This document shows positions 26,130 through 35,452 of a DNA stretch of 64,000 bases, in pieces. The translations under genes and the position numbers were made by a program. Where the stretch lies: assembly GCA_021818505.1 (NCBI GenBank), contig JAKADX010000014.1:1-64000 (forward strand), in the 5' to 3' direction. The stretch's first letter is position 1. Each line of letters opens with the position of its first letter. This DNA is from Pseudomonadota bacterium. GTDB taxonomy: Bacteria > Pseudomonadota > Alphaproteobacteria > Acetobacterales > Acetobacteraceae. The notes under the pieces are model-generated. The model did no database searches and was not told where the DNA came from. It saw only the letters and a program-made list of their open reading frames with translations.

Positions 26130-27604
26130 GCAACACTTCAGGCCCGCACCCCGGCTTCGCCGACTCGCCGCTGACGATCACTGACAGGCTTTTTTTCCAG
26201 CGCGACGGCGCGACGCTCGCTCGCGACGATGCCGAACGACACGTCAAGACGGCGCTGGCGGGCGCCGACGACGGCGAATTGTTCCTCGAATATCGCGAGA
26301 GCGAGTCGCTGAACCTCGACGACGGGCGCATCCGCTCGGCCGGCTTCGACACCACGCTCGGCTTCGGTCTGCGCGCGGTATCAGGTGAGGCGACCGGTTA
26401 TGCCCATGCCGGTGATCTGTCGGAACAGGCTCTGCGCCGGGCGGCGGAAACGGTGCGCGCGGTGATCGCGGGTCGCTCCGGCACGACCGGCGAACCGCCG
26501 CCTGCACGCAACGCTCGCCTCTACTCTGACGCGAATCCGCTGGCGCTGATGCCGTTCGGAGACCGGGCTGCCCTGCTGGCCGAGATCGACGCCTATGCGC
26601 GCGCACGCGACGCGCGGGTACGTCAGGTGATGGCCTCGCTTGGCGGAGAGTGGCAGGCGGTGCAGATCATCCGCGGCGACGGGCGTCGGGTCGCCGACCT
26701 GCGTCCGCTGGTTCGGCTCAATGTGTCGGTCGTGATGGAGGCAAACGGGCGGCGCGAGACGGGCAGCTACGGGACAGGTGGCCGCTATGCCTATGATCGG
26801 ATCACCGGGGCGCCGACGTGGCGGCATGCCGTCGAGGAGGCTATCCGGCAGGCGACGCTGAACCTGGACAGTCGCGCGGCCCCCGCGGGCGAGATGCCTG
26901 TCGTGCTCGGTCCTGGCTGGCCCGGCATCCTTCTGCACGAGGCGATCGGGCATGGCCTCGAAGGCGACTTCAATCGCAAGAAGACCTCAGCCTTTGCCGG
27001 TCTGCTCGGTGAAAGGGTGGCCTCCTCCGGGGTGACGGTCGTGGATGACGGCACGCTGCCGGATCGCCGCGGCAGCCTGACCGTGGACGATGAGGGCACG
27101 CCCACGTCCCGCACCGTGTTGATCGAGGACGGCATCCTGCGCGGCTACATGCAGGATCGGCTGAACGCGCGTTTGATGGGCGTGCGGCCAACTGGCAACG
27201 GCCGGCGCCAATCCTTTGCGCATGCACCGATGCCGCGGATGACCAACACGGTCATGCTCGCCGGCAACCACGCGCCCGAGGAAATGATCCGTTCGGTCCG
27301 GCGCGGGCTCTACGCCGTCAACTTCGGTGGCGGACAGGTGGACATCACCTCGGGCAAGTTCGTGTTCTCGGCCAGCGAGGCATATCTGATCGAAGACGGC
27401 ATCGTGACCGCGCCGGTGAAGGGTGCGACATTGATCGGCAACGGTCCGGACGCCCTCACCCGCGTGGAGATGGTGGGCGACGACATGGCACTCGACCCCG
27501 GCATCGGCACATGCGGCAAGAATGGCCAGGGCGTTCCGGTCGGTGTCGGCCAGCCGACGCTGAAACTGGCTGGGTTGACGGTCGGCGGGACCTCGGCGGG
27601 TTGA
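26126..27604 (+). CDS. tldD: Metalloprotease TldD
   Basis: A 492-residue member of the TldD/PmbA (U62) family. The zinc-binding HEAIGHGLEGD motif starts at residue 271 (H271-E272-x3-H276), and the C-terminal DNA/peptide-binding region ends PTLKLAGLTVGG. TldD and PmbA together process peptide antibiotics and antitoxins such as CcdA; pmbA is not in this window. It is coupled to ctaA by an ATGA overlap. Confidence 0.93.
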   Translation: MSNTSGPHPGFADSPLTITDRLFFQRDGATLARDDAERHVKTALAGADDGELFLEYRESESLNLDDGRIRSAGFDTTLGFGLRAVSGEATGYAHAGDLSEQALRRAAETVRAVIAGRSGTTGEPPPARNARLYSDANPLALMPFGDRAALLAEIDAYARARDARVRQVMASLGGEWQAVQIIRGDGRRVADLRPLVRLNVSVVMEANGRRETGSYGTGGRYAYDRITGAPTWRHAVEEAIRQATLNLDSRAAPAGEMPVVLGPGWPGILLHEAIGHGLEGDFNRKKTSAFAGLLGERVASSGVTVVDDGTLPDRRGSLTVDDEGTPTSRTVLIEDGILRGYMQDRLNARLMGVRPTGNGRRQSFAHAPMPRMTNTVMLAGNHAPEEMIRSVRRGLYAVNFGGGQVDITSGKFVFSASEAYLIEDGIVTAPVKGATLIGNGPDALTRVEMVGDDMALDPGIGTCGKNGQGVPVGVGQPTLKLAGLTVGGTSAG

Positions 27605-27620
27605 TCGGGATGGGTGGCCG

Positions 27621-29675
27621 TTATTCCGCGACGCCGGCGCGACGCAGCCCGTCGAGATAGTGCTGCTGGTGCTCGGGCACTTCGAACGGACAGCTGCGCA
27701 GGAACCGCCGCAGGGTGAAGCGCGGTTCGATCGCCAGCAACCGCGTCCGCACCCGCGCGGCTTCGCTGTCGAGTCCAAGGTGGCCGAGCGCTGCCAGATA
27801 GGGTTTCCACGCGGCGGAAAAAGCCGGGTTCATCTCGCTGACGGCGCGCCCGATGGACACCGCCGCCGAGTGGTCCCGCCGCAACAGGGCCACGACGCAA
27901 GGGCCGATATCGAAGAAGAATGAGCGCGGATCAAGTGGCGACAGCTTCCTGTATCGCTGGATCCGCCGCTCGCACTCGTCGAGTTCGCCCATGTAGGCAA
28001 AGGTCAGGCCGGATAGTCCCCAGGCCATCGCAAGGCTGGGGTTCAACGCCAGCGCCCGCTCGTGCAGCGTCGCCGCCTCGCGGGGGCGCCGATGCAGGAA
28101 GCTGCGGACATGGCCGGCAATGGTCAGCGCTCTTGCATCCTGCGGATCAAGGGTGATCGCTCGCTCGGCAAGTTGGCCAGCTTGGCTCGCCGCCGCGGTC
28201 GGGTCTTTCGCCCAATCCTGGCCGACCTGCAGGATGTGCCACCAAGCGTGCCAGGCGTTGACAGCCGCGCATCCCCGCTCTCGCTCGACGGCCTGACGCA
28301 GCAATTCTCCCGCGTGCTGAAATACAGGCCGGTCAAGCCGGTCAATCAACCCAATGGCCTGAAGCAGAAGATCGTATGCGCTCGCATTGTCCGGCGCGCC
28401 GCTGGCGGCATGTTGCGCCTCCCGCAGCAGGATCTCCGAATCGATTTGCGCCGCAGCCTCGGCCGCAATTTCGTCCTGCAACGCCAGCAGATCGTCGCCC
28501 ACGTGCTCGAAACGGCGCGACCATACAACCTGGTTACCGGCAAGCAGATCCAGAAGTCGCAAGGAGACGCGCAACCGCCGTTGCGCGCGCAGCACCGTGC
28601 CGTCGAGCAGGTAGCTGACACCGAGTTCCAGCCGGATCGCGTGCTCGTCGCGCGACTCTGCGGTGAAACCGACAAGCGATGTCGATGACACCATGGACAT
28701 CCAGCGGAACCGCGCCAACGCCGCAGTGACTTCCTCGGCGAGCGCGGCCCCGAGATACGCTTCAGCCTCGGTCATGCCGAGCATCTTCAACGGCATCACG
28801 GCGATGCGTACTGCGGCGCGCGGCTCGGCATGCCTCTCGCTGTTCGTCTGGCCGCGCCGCGCGCCTCGCGGATCGACGGGTGGCCCAGAGCGTCCATCCG
28901 TAGGGCGCGACCTTCCGCCAGCACGAATCTCAGTGATGACCTGCGTGGTCTCGTCCGAGGGCTGCGTGTCCAGCAAATCCGAAAGCACTGCCCGACAGCG
29001 CTCGTATGCCTGGATCGCCATGCCGCGCTCGCCGCGTGCCGCGTACGAGCGCATCAGCGCGCGCCAGGCGCCTTCATGAGCGCGGTCGATCGCAAGCAAC
29101 CGCTGAGCGGCCGTTATGGTCGCCTCCGGCTCGGTCTGCTCGCGCAGCAATGTTTCGGCCAAGTGACGCGCCCGGTCACGCAGCCGCTCGCGTTCGCCCG
29201 CCAACCACGCATCGAACGCCGGATCGACGCCATTCAGGTCTTCCAGCAACTCGCCGTCCAGCAGAGACAATGCCGCCGGCTTGGCCGTGGTCGCACGCAG
29301 CACTTCATCCACATCGACCCATGCGGCTCCCGGTCGCAACACCATATGATCGCGCGTCACCACCAGAGCGTTTGCACCGGCTGCGCCGAGCGTATCAGTC
29401 AGTCGGTGGATTTCCTGACGCAGCGAAGCGCGTGCCTGGTCATCCGGTCGGCGGCTCCAGAGCAGTTCAGCCAGCCGTGCCCGGAGGACCGGACGTGACG
29501 CCGACAGGGCCAGCACCGCGAGCACGGCCCGGGCCTTGCGCCCGGTCGGCAGGATGCTCTGACCGTTCAGCGTCCATGCTTCCATCTGCCCGATGAGCCG
29601 AAGTCGGATCGTAACCGAATCGGCTGGCGCAACCGAAGGTTGAACAGGCGGTTCGCGTGATGAGCCCTTGGGCAT
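27621..29675 (-). CDS. SARP/BTAD transcriptional regulator with TolB-like and TPR regions
   Basis: A 684-residue multi-domain regulator. An N-terminal winged-helix (about 22-110; SILPTGRKARAVLAVLAL is the OmpR/SARP-type first helix region) is followed by a BTAD helical domain (about 120-250). A low-complexity linker (about 255-290) and a TolB/adenylate-cyclase-associated-like domain (about 290-410, IAVMPLKMLG to WSRRFEHVGDDLLALQDEI) come next. The C-terminal TPR array (about 470-640) includes the LAERAITLDPQDARALTIAGH and HERALALNP repeats. It probably activates transcription in response to a ligand or partner sensed by the TPR part; the targets are unknown. It is convergent with tldD. Confidence 0.8.
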   Translation of the reverse strand: MPKGSSREPPVQPSVAPADSVTIRLRLIGQMEAWTLNGQSILPTGRKARAVLAVLALSASRPVLRARLAELLWSRRPDDQARASLRQEIHRLTDTLGAAGANALVVTRDHMVLRPGAAWVDVDEVLRATTAKPAALSLLDGELLEDLNGVDPAFDAWLAGERERLRDRARHLAETLLREQTEPEATITAAQRLLAIDRAHEGAWRALMRSYAARGERGMAIQAYERCRAVLSDLLDTQPSDETTQVITEIRAGGRSRPTDGRSGPPVDPRGARRGQTNSERHAEPRAAVRIAVMPLKMLGMTEAEAYLGAALAEEVTAALARFRWMSMVSSTSLVGFTAESRDEHAIRLELGVSYLLDGTVLRAQRRLRVSLRLLDLLAGNQVVWSRRFEHVGDDLLALQDEIAAEAAAQIDSEILLREAQHAASGAPDNASAYDLLLQAIGLIDRLDRPVFQHAGELLRQAVERERGCAAVNAWHAWWHILQVGQDWAKDPTAAASQAGQLAERAITLDPQDARALTIAGHVRSFLHRRPREAATLHERALALNPSLAMAWGLSGLTFAYMGELDECERRIQRYRKLSPLDPRSFFFDIGPCVVALLRRDHSAAVSIGRAVSEMNPAFSAAWKPYLAALGHLGLDSEAARVRTRLLAIEPRFTLRRFLRSCPFEVPEHQQHYLDGLRRAGVAE

Positions 29676-29738
29676 GGGGCAATAAGACTTCGCTCCTGCC
29701 TCCTTGGCAAGCGCTGCTTGCGGCTCCCGCCCGGATGA

Positions 29739-31100
29739 TCAGGCGGCGGCGGCCGCGAAGATCGGCCGGACGTCTTGTCTCCAATCGCCGTGATACAGCG
29801 CGAGCCAGTATTCCGCCTGCGTCGGGGCGCCGGAAACAATCTCCTCGAGAGGTGCCAGAAAGTGCGTTTCGTCCTGGCCATTGGCATCGCGCCGGGAACG
29901 TGCGCGCAGGCCGTCGCGGGCAATCGCAACGATATCGGCGGCCAGCGACCGCAGTGTTCCACCCGCCCACGGCGTGGCCAACCCCAGTTTCGGCACCAGC
30001 GGACGGAGCGCCGCGAACGCTGTCCATGGGTGGGAACGAACGATCGCCTCCGCCGCCGCAAGAGCGGCGTCATCGTACAGCAGACCGACCCAAAGCGCCG
30101 ATTGCGCCAGCATCATCGCCGGTGTGCCGGCATCGGCGCCGCGCATTTCCAGGAACCGTTTGACCCGCACATCGGTGAAGGCCGTCGTCATGTGGTCGGC
30201 GAAGTCACCCACCGTTGCCCGTCCGGCCGGCGTATCCGCCAAGGCGCCTGCCATGAAACGACGGAACGGCACGCCGGCCAGATCGATATACCGGCCATCG
30301 CGGACGACGAAATACATCGGCACGTCCAGCAGCCATTCCACATAGCGTTCAAAGCCGAAGCCTTCATCGAAGAAAGCAGCGGGAATGCCGGTGCGATCCG
30401 GGTCGGTGTCGGTCCACACATGCGCCCGGTACGAAAGGAATCCGTTGGGTCGCCCCTCAGTGAACGGGGAGTTGGCAAACAGCGCCGTCGCCAGCGGCTG
30501 CAGCGCCAGCGACACGCGCAGCTTGCGTACCATGTCGCGCTCGGAGCTGTAGTCGAGATTGACCTGCACGGTGCAGGTACGCGTCATCATGTCGAGTCCG
30601 AGGGTGCCGACGCGCTGCATATAGCGCCGCATGATCGCGTATCGGCCCTTCGGCATCCAGGGCATCTCCGCCCGCGACGCCGTCGGGTGGAAACCGAGGG
30701 GCGCGAAGCCGAGCCCAAGCGGTTCGGCCGCCGCACGCAGGGCCGCAAAATGCTCCGCGAGCTCGTCACGGGTCTGGTGCAGATTGGCCATCTGCCCACC
30801 GGACAGTTCGAGTTGCCCGGCTGGCTCCAAAGAAATAGAGGCATCACCGCGCCGCAGTCCGATCGGGTTGCCACTGTCGAGAATCGGCGACCAGCCGTCG
30901 ATCGCCATCCGCTCCAGCAGCGCCCGAATGCCGTTGGGCGTGTAGGGCGGCGGGCTGAAGTCGGCGTACCGGAAGCCGAACTTCTCGTGCTCAGTGCCGA
31001 TCGCAAACCGCTCCTTCGGCTTGCAGCCGGCCGCTATGTGCTCGGCAAGCTGACGGACCGACGTGATCGGGGTGGCGTCCGCCTCTCCGGGGTTCGACAT
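29739..31100 (-). CDS. gshA: Glutamate-cysteine ligase (GCS2/plant type)
   Basis: A 453-residue enzyme catalysing the first step of glutathione synthesis (glutamate + cysteine + ATP). It has the family opening RFAIGTEHEKFGF, a GWSPILDSG block, SLEPAGQLELSGG and MTRTCTVQVNLDYSSE. This is the alphaproteobacterial/plant lineage, unrelated in sequence to E. coli GshA. ATG 31100 (MSNPGEAD) is set by homology; the frame is open to 31247 without conserved sequence. gshB is not in the window. Confidence 0.93.
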   Translation of the reverse strand: MSNPGEADATPITSVRQLAEHIAAGCKPKERFAIGTEHEKFGFRYADFSPPPYTPNGIRALLERMAIDGWSPILDSGNPIGLRRGDASISLEPAGQLELSGGQMANLHQTRDELAEHFAALRAAAEPLGLGFAPLGFHPTASRAEMPWMPKGRYAIMRRYMQRVGTLGLDMMTRTCTVQVNLDYSSERDMVRKLRVSLALQPLATALFANSPFTEGRPNGFLSYRAHVWTDTDPDRTGIPAAFFDEGFGFERYVEWLLDVPMYFVVRDGRYIDLAGVPFRRFMAGALADTPAGRATVGDFADHMTTAFTDVRVKRFLEMRGADAGTPAMMLAQSALWVGLLYDDAALAAAEAIVRSHPWTAFAALRPLVPKLGLATPWAGGTLRSLAADIVAIARDGLRARSRRDANGQDETHFLAPLEEIVSGAPTQAEYWLALYHGDWRQDVRPIFAAAAA

Positions 31101-31138
31101 TTCGCTCCGTGTGGTTCTGGCGCGGCGTGGTCGATCTC

Positions 31139-31846
31139 TTACCCGCTCCCGGGCGCCTGTAACAGCGCCAGACCCACGATGGCGGCGGTTTCCGCGCGCA
31201 GGATGCCCGGGCCAAGCGTGACTGCCCTCACAAAGGGGTAGCGGCACAGTTCGTCAAGTTCCCGCGGCGAAAACCCGCCTTCCGGTCCGACCAGCAGGCC
31301 GGCCGGTCGTGGCCACCCGCTCAACGGAGGGGCAGCTCTGCGTTCCAATGCGGCGAACAGCGGGCGGTCGGCTGGCCAGGCTCCAAGCACATCGCGAAGC
31401 GGTCGCACGGCGGCTATGCGTGGCACGGTGAGCCGCTCGCTCTGCTCGGCGGCTTCGGTCGCGATGGCCGCCAGCCGGTCCACATTGACCCGCCAAGCGC
31501 CGGTGCGCTCAGTCAGCACCGGCTGCAGCAGCGAGGCGCCCAACTCGGTTGCCTTCTGCACGACGAGGTCGGTTGCGTCCCGCTTCAGCACAGCAAATGC
31601 GAGCCAGAGGTCGGGGCCCCCCAGTTGCGGCCGCAGCAGTCGCTCTACGGCCAGGACGGCTCGGTCGCGATGGAGGGAGACGACGCGCGCCTGCCATTCC
31701 CCGTCAACCCCGTTGAACAAGGACACGCTGTCGCCCGTCGCGCGGCGCATCACGGTGCCGAGATAATGCGCCTGCCCTGGCGTTGCCTGAAGCTCGGCGC
31801 CTTGCGCCAACGGAGATGCGACATGGAGGCGGATTGACCGGGACAT
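31139..31846 (-). CDS. rsmE: 16S rRNA m3U1498 methyltransferase
   Basis: A 235-residue SPOUT methyltransferase. It has an N-terminal PUA-like part (RLHVASPLAQG, HYLGTVMRRATGD), then LAFAVLKRDATDLVVQKATELG, LLVGPEGGFSPRELD and the C-terminal LGPGILRAETAA knot motif. It modifies U1498 of 16S rRNA. ATG 31846 is chosen; the start codon faces that of ubiA across 22 bp, so the two are divergent. It precedes gshA by 38 bp on the same strand. Confidence 0.92.
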   Translation of the reverse strand: MSRSIRLHVASPLAQGAELQATPGQAHYLGTVMRRATGDSVSLFNGVDGEWQARVVSLHRDRAVLAVERLLRPQLGGPDLWLAFAVLKRDATDLVVQKATELGASLLQPVLTERTGAWRVNVDRLAAIATEAAEQSERLTVPRIAAVRPLRDVLGAWPADRPLFAALERRAAPPLSGWPRPAGLLVGPEGGFSPRELDELCRYPFVRAVTLGPGILRAETAAIVGLALLQAPGSG

Positions 31847-31868
31847 GGTGGCGGCGACATTAGCAGCG

Positions 31869-32768
31869 ATGCTCACTCATACCGACATCGCCGCCTCCGG
31901 CTGGGTGGCACGCCTGCCGCGGGGGTGGACGCCCTACGTGCTGCTGGCGCGGCTCGATCGGCCGATCGGTGTGTGGCTGCTGTTCCTGCCGGGATTGTGG
32001 TCGATCCTGCTCGGCGGCCTGCCGCCCTGGGCCACGATACGCCTCGTCGCGCTGTTCGCAGTCGGCAGCGTGGTGATGCGCGCCGCAGGCTGCGTCGTCA
32101 ACGATATGTGGGATCGCGACCTCGATCGTCGTGTCAGCCGCACTGCCGGCCGGCCGCTCGCGGCCGACATGCTGTCAATGCGCCAGGCAGCGACTTTTCT
32201 GCTGGTGCTTCTGCTGATCGGACTGTCGGTTCTGCTGCAACTCAACCTGAGGGCGCAGGCGCTGGGGGCGGCCTCACTCGTACTCGTGGGGCTGTATCCG
32301 CTCGCCAAGCGCGTGACCTGGTGGCCACAACTGGTCATGGGGTTCACCTTCGGCTTCGGTGCGCCACTAGGCTACGTCGCAGCGACCGGGCAGTTCGATG
32401 CCGCGCTCTGCGCGATCTACGCCGCCGCAATACTCTGGGATCTTGGCTTCGACACGATTTACGCCCACCAGGACCGAGAGGATGACGCGCTGATCGGGGT
32501 GCGTTCGACGGCGCGGCTGTTCGGGCGGCAGACGAGCCGGCTCCTCGCCGCCTGCTACGCAGCGACCATCGTGGCCCTCGCCCTCGCCGGGTGGGCGGTC
32601 GGGCTCTCGGCACCATTCTTCGCCGCCCTGGTGATACCGGCGGCCCTGCTGGCCTGGCAGGTGCGACGGCTTGACATCGATGACCCCGCACTCTGCCTGC
32701 GGCTGTTCCGCGCAAACCGGGAGGTAGGACTGGCGGTCGCACTCGCGATCCTGATCGGTCGCCTGTGA
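31869..32768 (+). CDS. ubiA: 4-hydroxybenzoate polyprenyltransferase
   Basis: A 299-residue polytopic membrane enzyme of ubiquinone synthesis that joins 4-hydroxybenzoate to a polyprenyl chain. It has LLARLDRPIGVWLLFLPGLWS in helix 1 and the two Asp-rich motifs NDMWDRDLDRRVSRT and DTIYAHQDREDD that bind Mg-diphosphate. ATG 31869 is preferred; an ATG at 31845 would overlap the divergent rsmE start. The stop overlaps the downstream methyltransferase GTG start by 4 nt. Confidence 0.93.
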   Translation: MLTHTDIAASGWVARLPRGWTPYVLLARLDRPIGVWLLFLPGLWSILLGGLPPWATIRLVALFAVGSVVMRAAGCVVNDMWDRDLDRRVSRTAGRPLAADMLSMRQAATFLLVLLLIGLSVLLQLNLRAQALGAASLVLVGLYPLAKRVTWWPQLVMGFTFGFGAPLGYVAATGQFDAALCAIYAAAILWDLGFDTIYAHQDREDDALIGVRSTARLFGRQTSRLLAACYAATIVALALAGWAVGLSAPFFAALVIPAALLAWQVRRLDIDDPALCLRLFRANREVGLAVALAILIGRL

Positions 32769-33436
32769 CCGGTGCCGCCACGTTCATTGCCGCCCATACG
32801 GCCATCACGACGGCCGCGTTGGTGCCCGAGATCACCCTGCATCTTGCCACGGAGATCACGCCTATCTGGCAGGCGAGCGAGGACTGGCTGCGGGCGCACG
32901 GCACCGAACCCCCGTTCTGGGCCTTCGCTTGGCCGGGCGGGCAGGCGTTGGCGCGTCACATCCTCGACCACCCGGCCGAGGTCGCCGGCAGAAGGGTGCT
33001 GGACTTCGCCGCCGGCTGCGGCGTCGCCGCCATCGCCGCCGCTCGCGCCGGCGCCGCCTTCGTGGAGGCCGCCGAGATCGATCCGCTGGCGGCCGCAGCC
33101 ATCAAACTCAATGCGGCGGCAAACGGCGCTGAGGTCAGGGTGCTCGCCGAGGATCTTGTCGGCACGGTCTGCCGCTGGGACCTGATCCTGTGCGGGGATG
33201 TCTGCTATGAAGCGCCGATGACGCGGCACATTCTGCCCTGGCTGCACGCGATGGCCTGGCAGACCGAAGTGTGGATCGCGGACCCGGGACGCGCCTACCT
33301 GCCTGACAGGGGACTGGCACCTTTCGCGCACTACGCGGTCCCGACCACGACGGAACTGGAGGAACGCACCGAACGCCTGGTGACGATCGCGCGAATCGAC
33401 CCGAGCGCTATTCGCGCGCCAGCACCCGGTCGTTGA
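32765..33436 (+). CDS. Class I SAM-dependent methyltransferase, ETFB-lysine-methyltransferase-like
   Basis: A 223-residue methyltransferase. PPFWAFAWPGGQALARHI precedes the SAM-binding VLDFAAGCGVAAIAAARAGA (about residues 78-97) and AEIDPLAAAAIKLNA; later LILCGDVCYE supplies the post-II motif. The pattern matches the nicotinamide-N-methyltransferase-like/METTL20 group, members of which methylate lysines of electron-transfer flavoprotein beta. The substrate here is inference. It starts with GTG in a GTGA overlap with ubiA. Its 3' end overlaps the convergent phosphatase gene by 29 bp. Confidence 0.8.
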   Translation: MTGAATFIAAHTAITTAALVPEITLHLATEITPIWQASEDWLRAHGTEPPFWAFAWPGGQALARHILDHPAEVAGRRVLDFAAGCGVAAIAAARAGAAFVEAAEIDPLAAAAIKLNAAANGAEVRVLAEDLVGTVCRWDLILCGDVCYEAPMTRHILPWLHAMAWQTEVWIADPGRAYLPDRGLAPFAHYAVPTTTELEERTERLVTIARIDPSAIRAPAPGR

Positions 33437-34070
33437 GGAAAGTTGACAATCCGTGGGCATGGAAGCTGGCACGCAGCGTATGCTCGTCATAATCTTTGCG
33501 CACCCACTCGATGAACGGTTGCTTGCCCTCGCCGGTTGATGCGTAGAGGAGGAAGAATGCGTCGAGCACGCCGGTGCGGGAGCGGTTGAAATGGCCAAAG
33601 CGCCAGGACAACTGGCGCAGTGCGTCACGCGAGCTTCCGCCCTCGAACAGCAATGCGAGGCCGGCGGCAAGCCCGGCGCGGTCGGCGCCGGATTTGCAGT
33701 GGATCAGGGCCGGCGTCGTCATTGAGGTGTAGATGCCGTGAAAGCGCAGAATGCGGTCGCGGTGCGGCGCGCCGCGGCTCTCGAAGGCCATGTCGATGTG
33801 ATCCAGGCCGAGTCTCTCCGCCGCATCCCGGGACAGGGCGTCGGACCCGCAACGCCGATGCCCCCTCAGGTTCACCACCGTTCGCAGGCCGTAGCGCCGG
33901 GTCAGCGCCGCCAGACGCGCTGGCGTCGGGTGGTTGCAACGATACAGCCGACCCGGAATGACGGCGGCAAAATTGTCCCAAACCGTGCGGAAGACCGCAT
34001 GATCGACGAACAGGCTGTCAAGCCAGGCTCGGCGGCGGCCTTCGGGCGTCGATATGTCGCCGGCAAACAT
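33408..34070 (-). CDS. Tyrosine/dual-specificity phosphatase-like protein
   Basis: A 220-residue protein with the CX5R signature HCKSGADRAG (C125, R131) in a DSP-like fold; VVNLRGHRRCGSD upstream is the usual beta-strand with a candidate acid region. The family includes proteins acting on phosphotyrosine, phosphoinositides or small phosphates; the substrate is unknown. It lies 25 bp downstream of sdhB on the same strand, so it is probably the last gene of the sdh transcript. It overlaps the convergent methyltransferase gene. Confidence 0.8.
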   Translation of the reverse strand: MFAGDISTPEGRRRAWLDSLFVDHAVFRTVWDNFAAVIPGRLYRCNHPTPARLAALTRRYGLRTVVNLRGHRRCGSDALSRDAAERLGLDHIDMAFESRGAPHRDRILRFHGIYTSMTTPALIHCKSGADRAGLAAGLALLFEGGSSRDALRQLSWRFGHFNRSRTGVLDAFFLLYASTGEGKQPFIEWVRKDYDEHTLRASFHAHGLSTFLNDRVLARE

Positions 34071-34095
34071 GGCTCGGTCGTCCGTCGCGTGCCGA

Positions 34096-34878
34096 CTAGA
34101 CTTCCCGCTCCAGCAGCAACTGTTTGATCTCCCCGATTGCCTTGGCCGGGTTGAGGCCCTTCGGGCAAGTCTGGGTGCAATTCATGATGGTATGGCAGCG
34201 ATACAGCTTGAACGGGTCCTGCAGGGCGTCGAGACGCCCGCCTGCGGCCTCGTCGCGGCTGTCGCTGATCCAGCGATATGCCGCCAGCAGGACCGCCGGC
34301 CCCAGATAGCGGTCGCCGTTCCACCAATAGCTCGGGCAGGACGTCGTGCAGCAGAAGCACAGGATGCACTCCCACAGTCCGTCCAGCTTCCTGCGCTCCT
34401 CCGGGCTCTGCAGCCGCTCCGCATCGGGCGGTGGCGGGGTATCGGCCTGCAGCCACGGCTCGATGCTGCGCAATTGCGCGTACGCCCGGGTCAGGTCGGG
34501 CACCAGATCCTTCACGACCGGCATGTGCGGCAACGGATAGATACGCACTGGCCCCTTCACCTCGTCGATCGGCTTGAGGCAGGCGAGCGTATTGGTGCCG
34601 TCGATGTTCATGGCGCAACTGCCGCAGATGCCCTCACGGCAGGAGCGGCGGAAGGTCAACGTCGGATCGACCTCGTTCTTGATTTTGATAAGAGCATCAA
34701 GGACCATCGGCCCGCAGGCGTCGAGGTCGATCTCGTAGCTGTCGGTCCGCGGGTTCTCCCCATTGTCCGGATTCCAGCGATAGATCTGAAACGCGCGTAC
34801 GCGCCTTGCGCCTGCAGGTGCTGCAAACGTCTTGCCCGCGCGCACCTTGCTGTTCGCCGGCAGGTTGAATTCAGCCAA
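34096..34878 (-). CDS. sdhB: Succinate dehydrogenase iron-sulfur subunit
   Basis: A 260-residue subunit of respiratory complex II. The [2Fe-2S] cysteines are C80, C85, C88 and C100 (CREGICGSC); C-terminal [4Fe-4S]/[3Fe-4S] cysteines lie in [11 protein letters not shown] (171-181) and [11 protein letters not shown] (228-238). The start is a TTG at 34878 with GAGG 7 bases upstream, which overlaps nothing and fits the family N-terminus. It is separated from sdhA by the inserted GIY-YIG gene. Confidence 0.96.
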   Translation of the reverse strand: MAEFNLPANSKVRAGKTFAAPAGARRVRAFQIYRWNPDNGENPRTDSYEIDLDACGPMVLDALIKIKNEVDPTLTFRRSCREGICGSCAMNIDGTNTLACLKPIDEVKGPVRIYPLPHMPVVKDLVPDLTRAYAQLRSIEPWLQADTPPPPDAERLQSPEERRKLDGLWECILCFCCTTSCPSYWWNGDRYLGPAVLLAAYRWISDSRDEAAGGRLDALQDPFKLYRCHTIMNCTQTCPKGLNPAKAIGEIKQLLLEREV

Positions 34879-34889
34879 AGCGCAACCTC

Positions 34890-35432
34890 CTACTGCTCGC
34901 CCAGGCGCTGCCAGATGTCCCTCAACATTTCCTCTTGGGTCGGTCCAAGCAGCTCTGGGTCGCGAAACTGCAGATACTGATCGGCATCACCACCGAATGG
35001 GCCTCCCTGACGGTTCAGGGGCGGTTCCGCACTATATATCAATACGGCTTCAATATGATTGAGTATCCCCCTTGGCCCGTCGCCGATATTCTGATTTAGC
35101 TGCCCCAGACCGTCGCCGTCCTGGCCCGGCCCATCCAGAACAGGGCGCAGCCCGAACCATGAAAATTGATTCCACCTACCGGCAAGGTGGTCTCTTCGAT
35201 GTTGGCCAAGCCGGGTGCGAAGACGCACATTTCCTTCGCCTGTTTGACCGACATAGACAAGCTGATAGTCAGCATATAAAATATAAATGCCGACCTGTCG
35301 TGAAAAATTAACAATCTGGCCAGCATTTCCAGATCTAAAGCCGGCAACCTGACCCGCGTTCCCAGCGCCCACCTCACCCCAGTAGACGTCTTCCGCTTTC
35401 CAAAATAGGCCAAAATTTCTTATTATGGGCAT
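34890..35432 (-). CDS. GIY-YIG nuclease-like protein inserted between sdhA and sdhB
   Basis: A 180-residue protein with a single GIY-YIG nuclease core. G48-I49-Y50 in VGIYILY pairs with Y60-V61-G62 (YVGQTG), and it keeps the other hallmarks: R74 (TRLGQH), H78, the metal-binding E128 (NHIEAVLIY) and N140 (PPLNRQGG). All catalytic positions are present, so it is predicted to be active. About 45 N-terminal residues precede the core, with no DNA-binding domain. The DNA is clearly lower in GC (about 40-50% in sampled 60-bp stretches, against about 65% around it), and the gene sits 20 bp after sdhA and 11 bp before sdhB with its own AAGAAGG ribosome-binding site. I infer horizontal acquisition into the operon; its target is unknown. 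Confidence 0.75.
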   Translation of the reverse strand: MPIIRNFGLFWKAEDVYWGEVGAGNAGQVAGFRSGNAGQIVNFSRQVGIYILYADYQLVYVGQTGEGNVRLRTRLGQHRRDHLAGRWNQFSWFGLRPVLDGPGQDGDGLGQLNQNIGDGPRGILNHIEAVLIYSAEPPLNRQGGPFGGDADQYLQFRDPELLGPTQEEMLRDIWQRLGEQ

Positions 35433-35452
35433 GTTGTGGCCTTCTTAACCAA

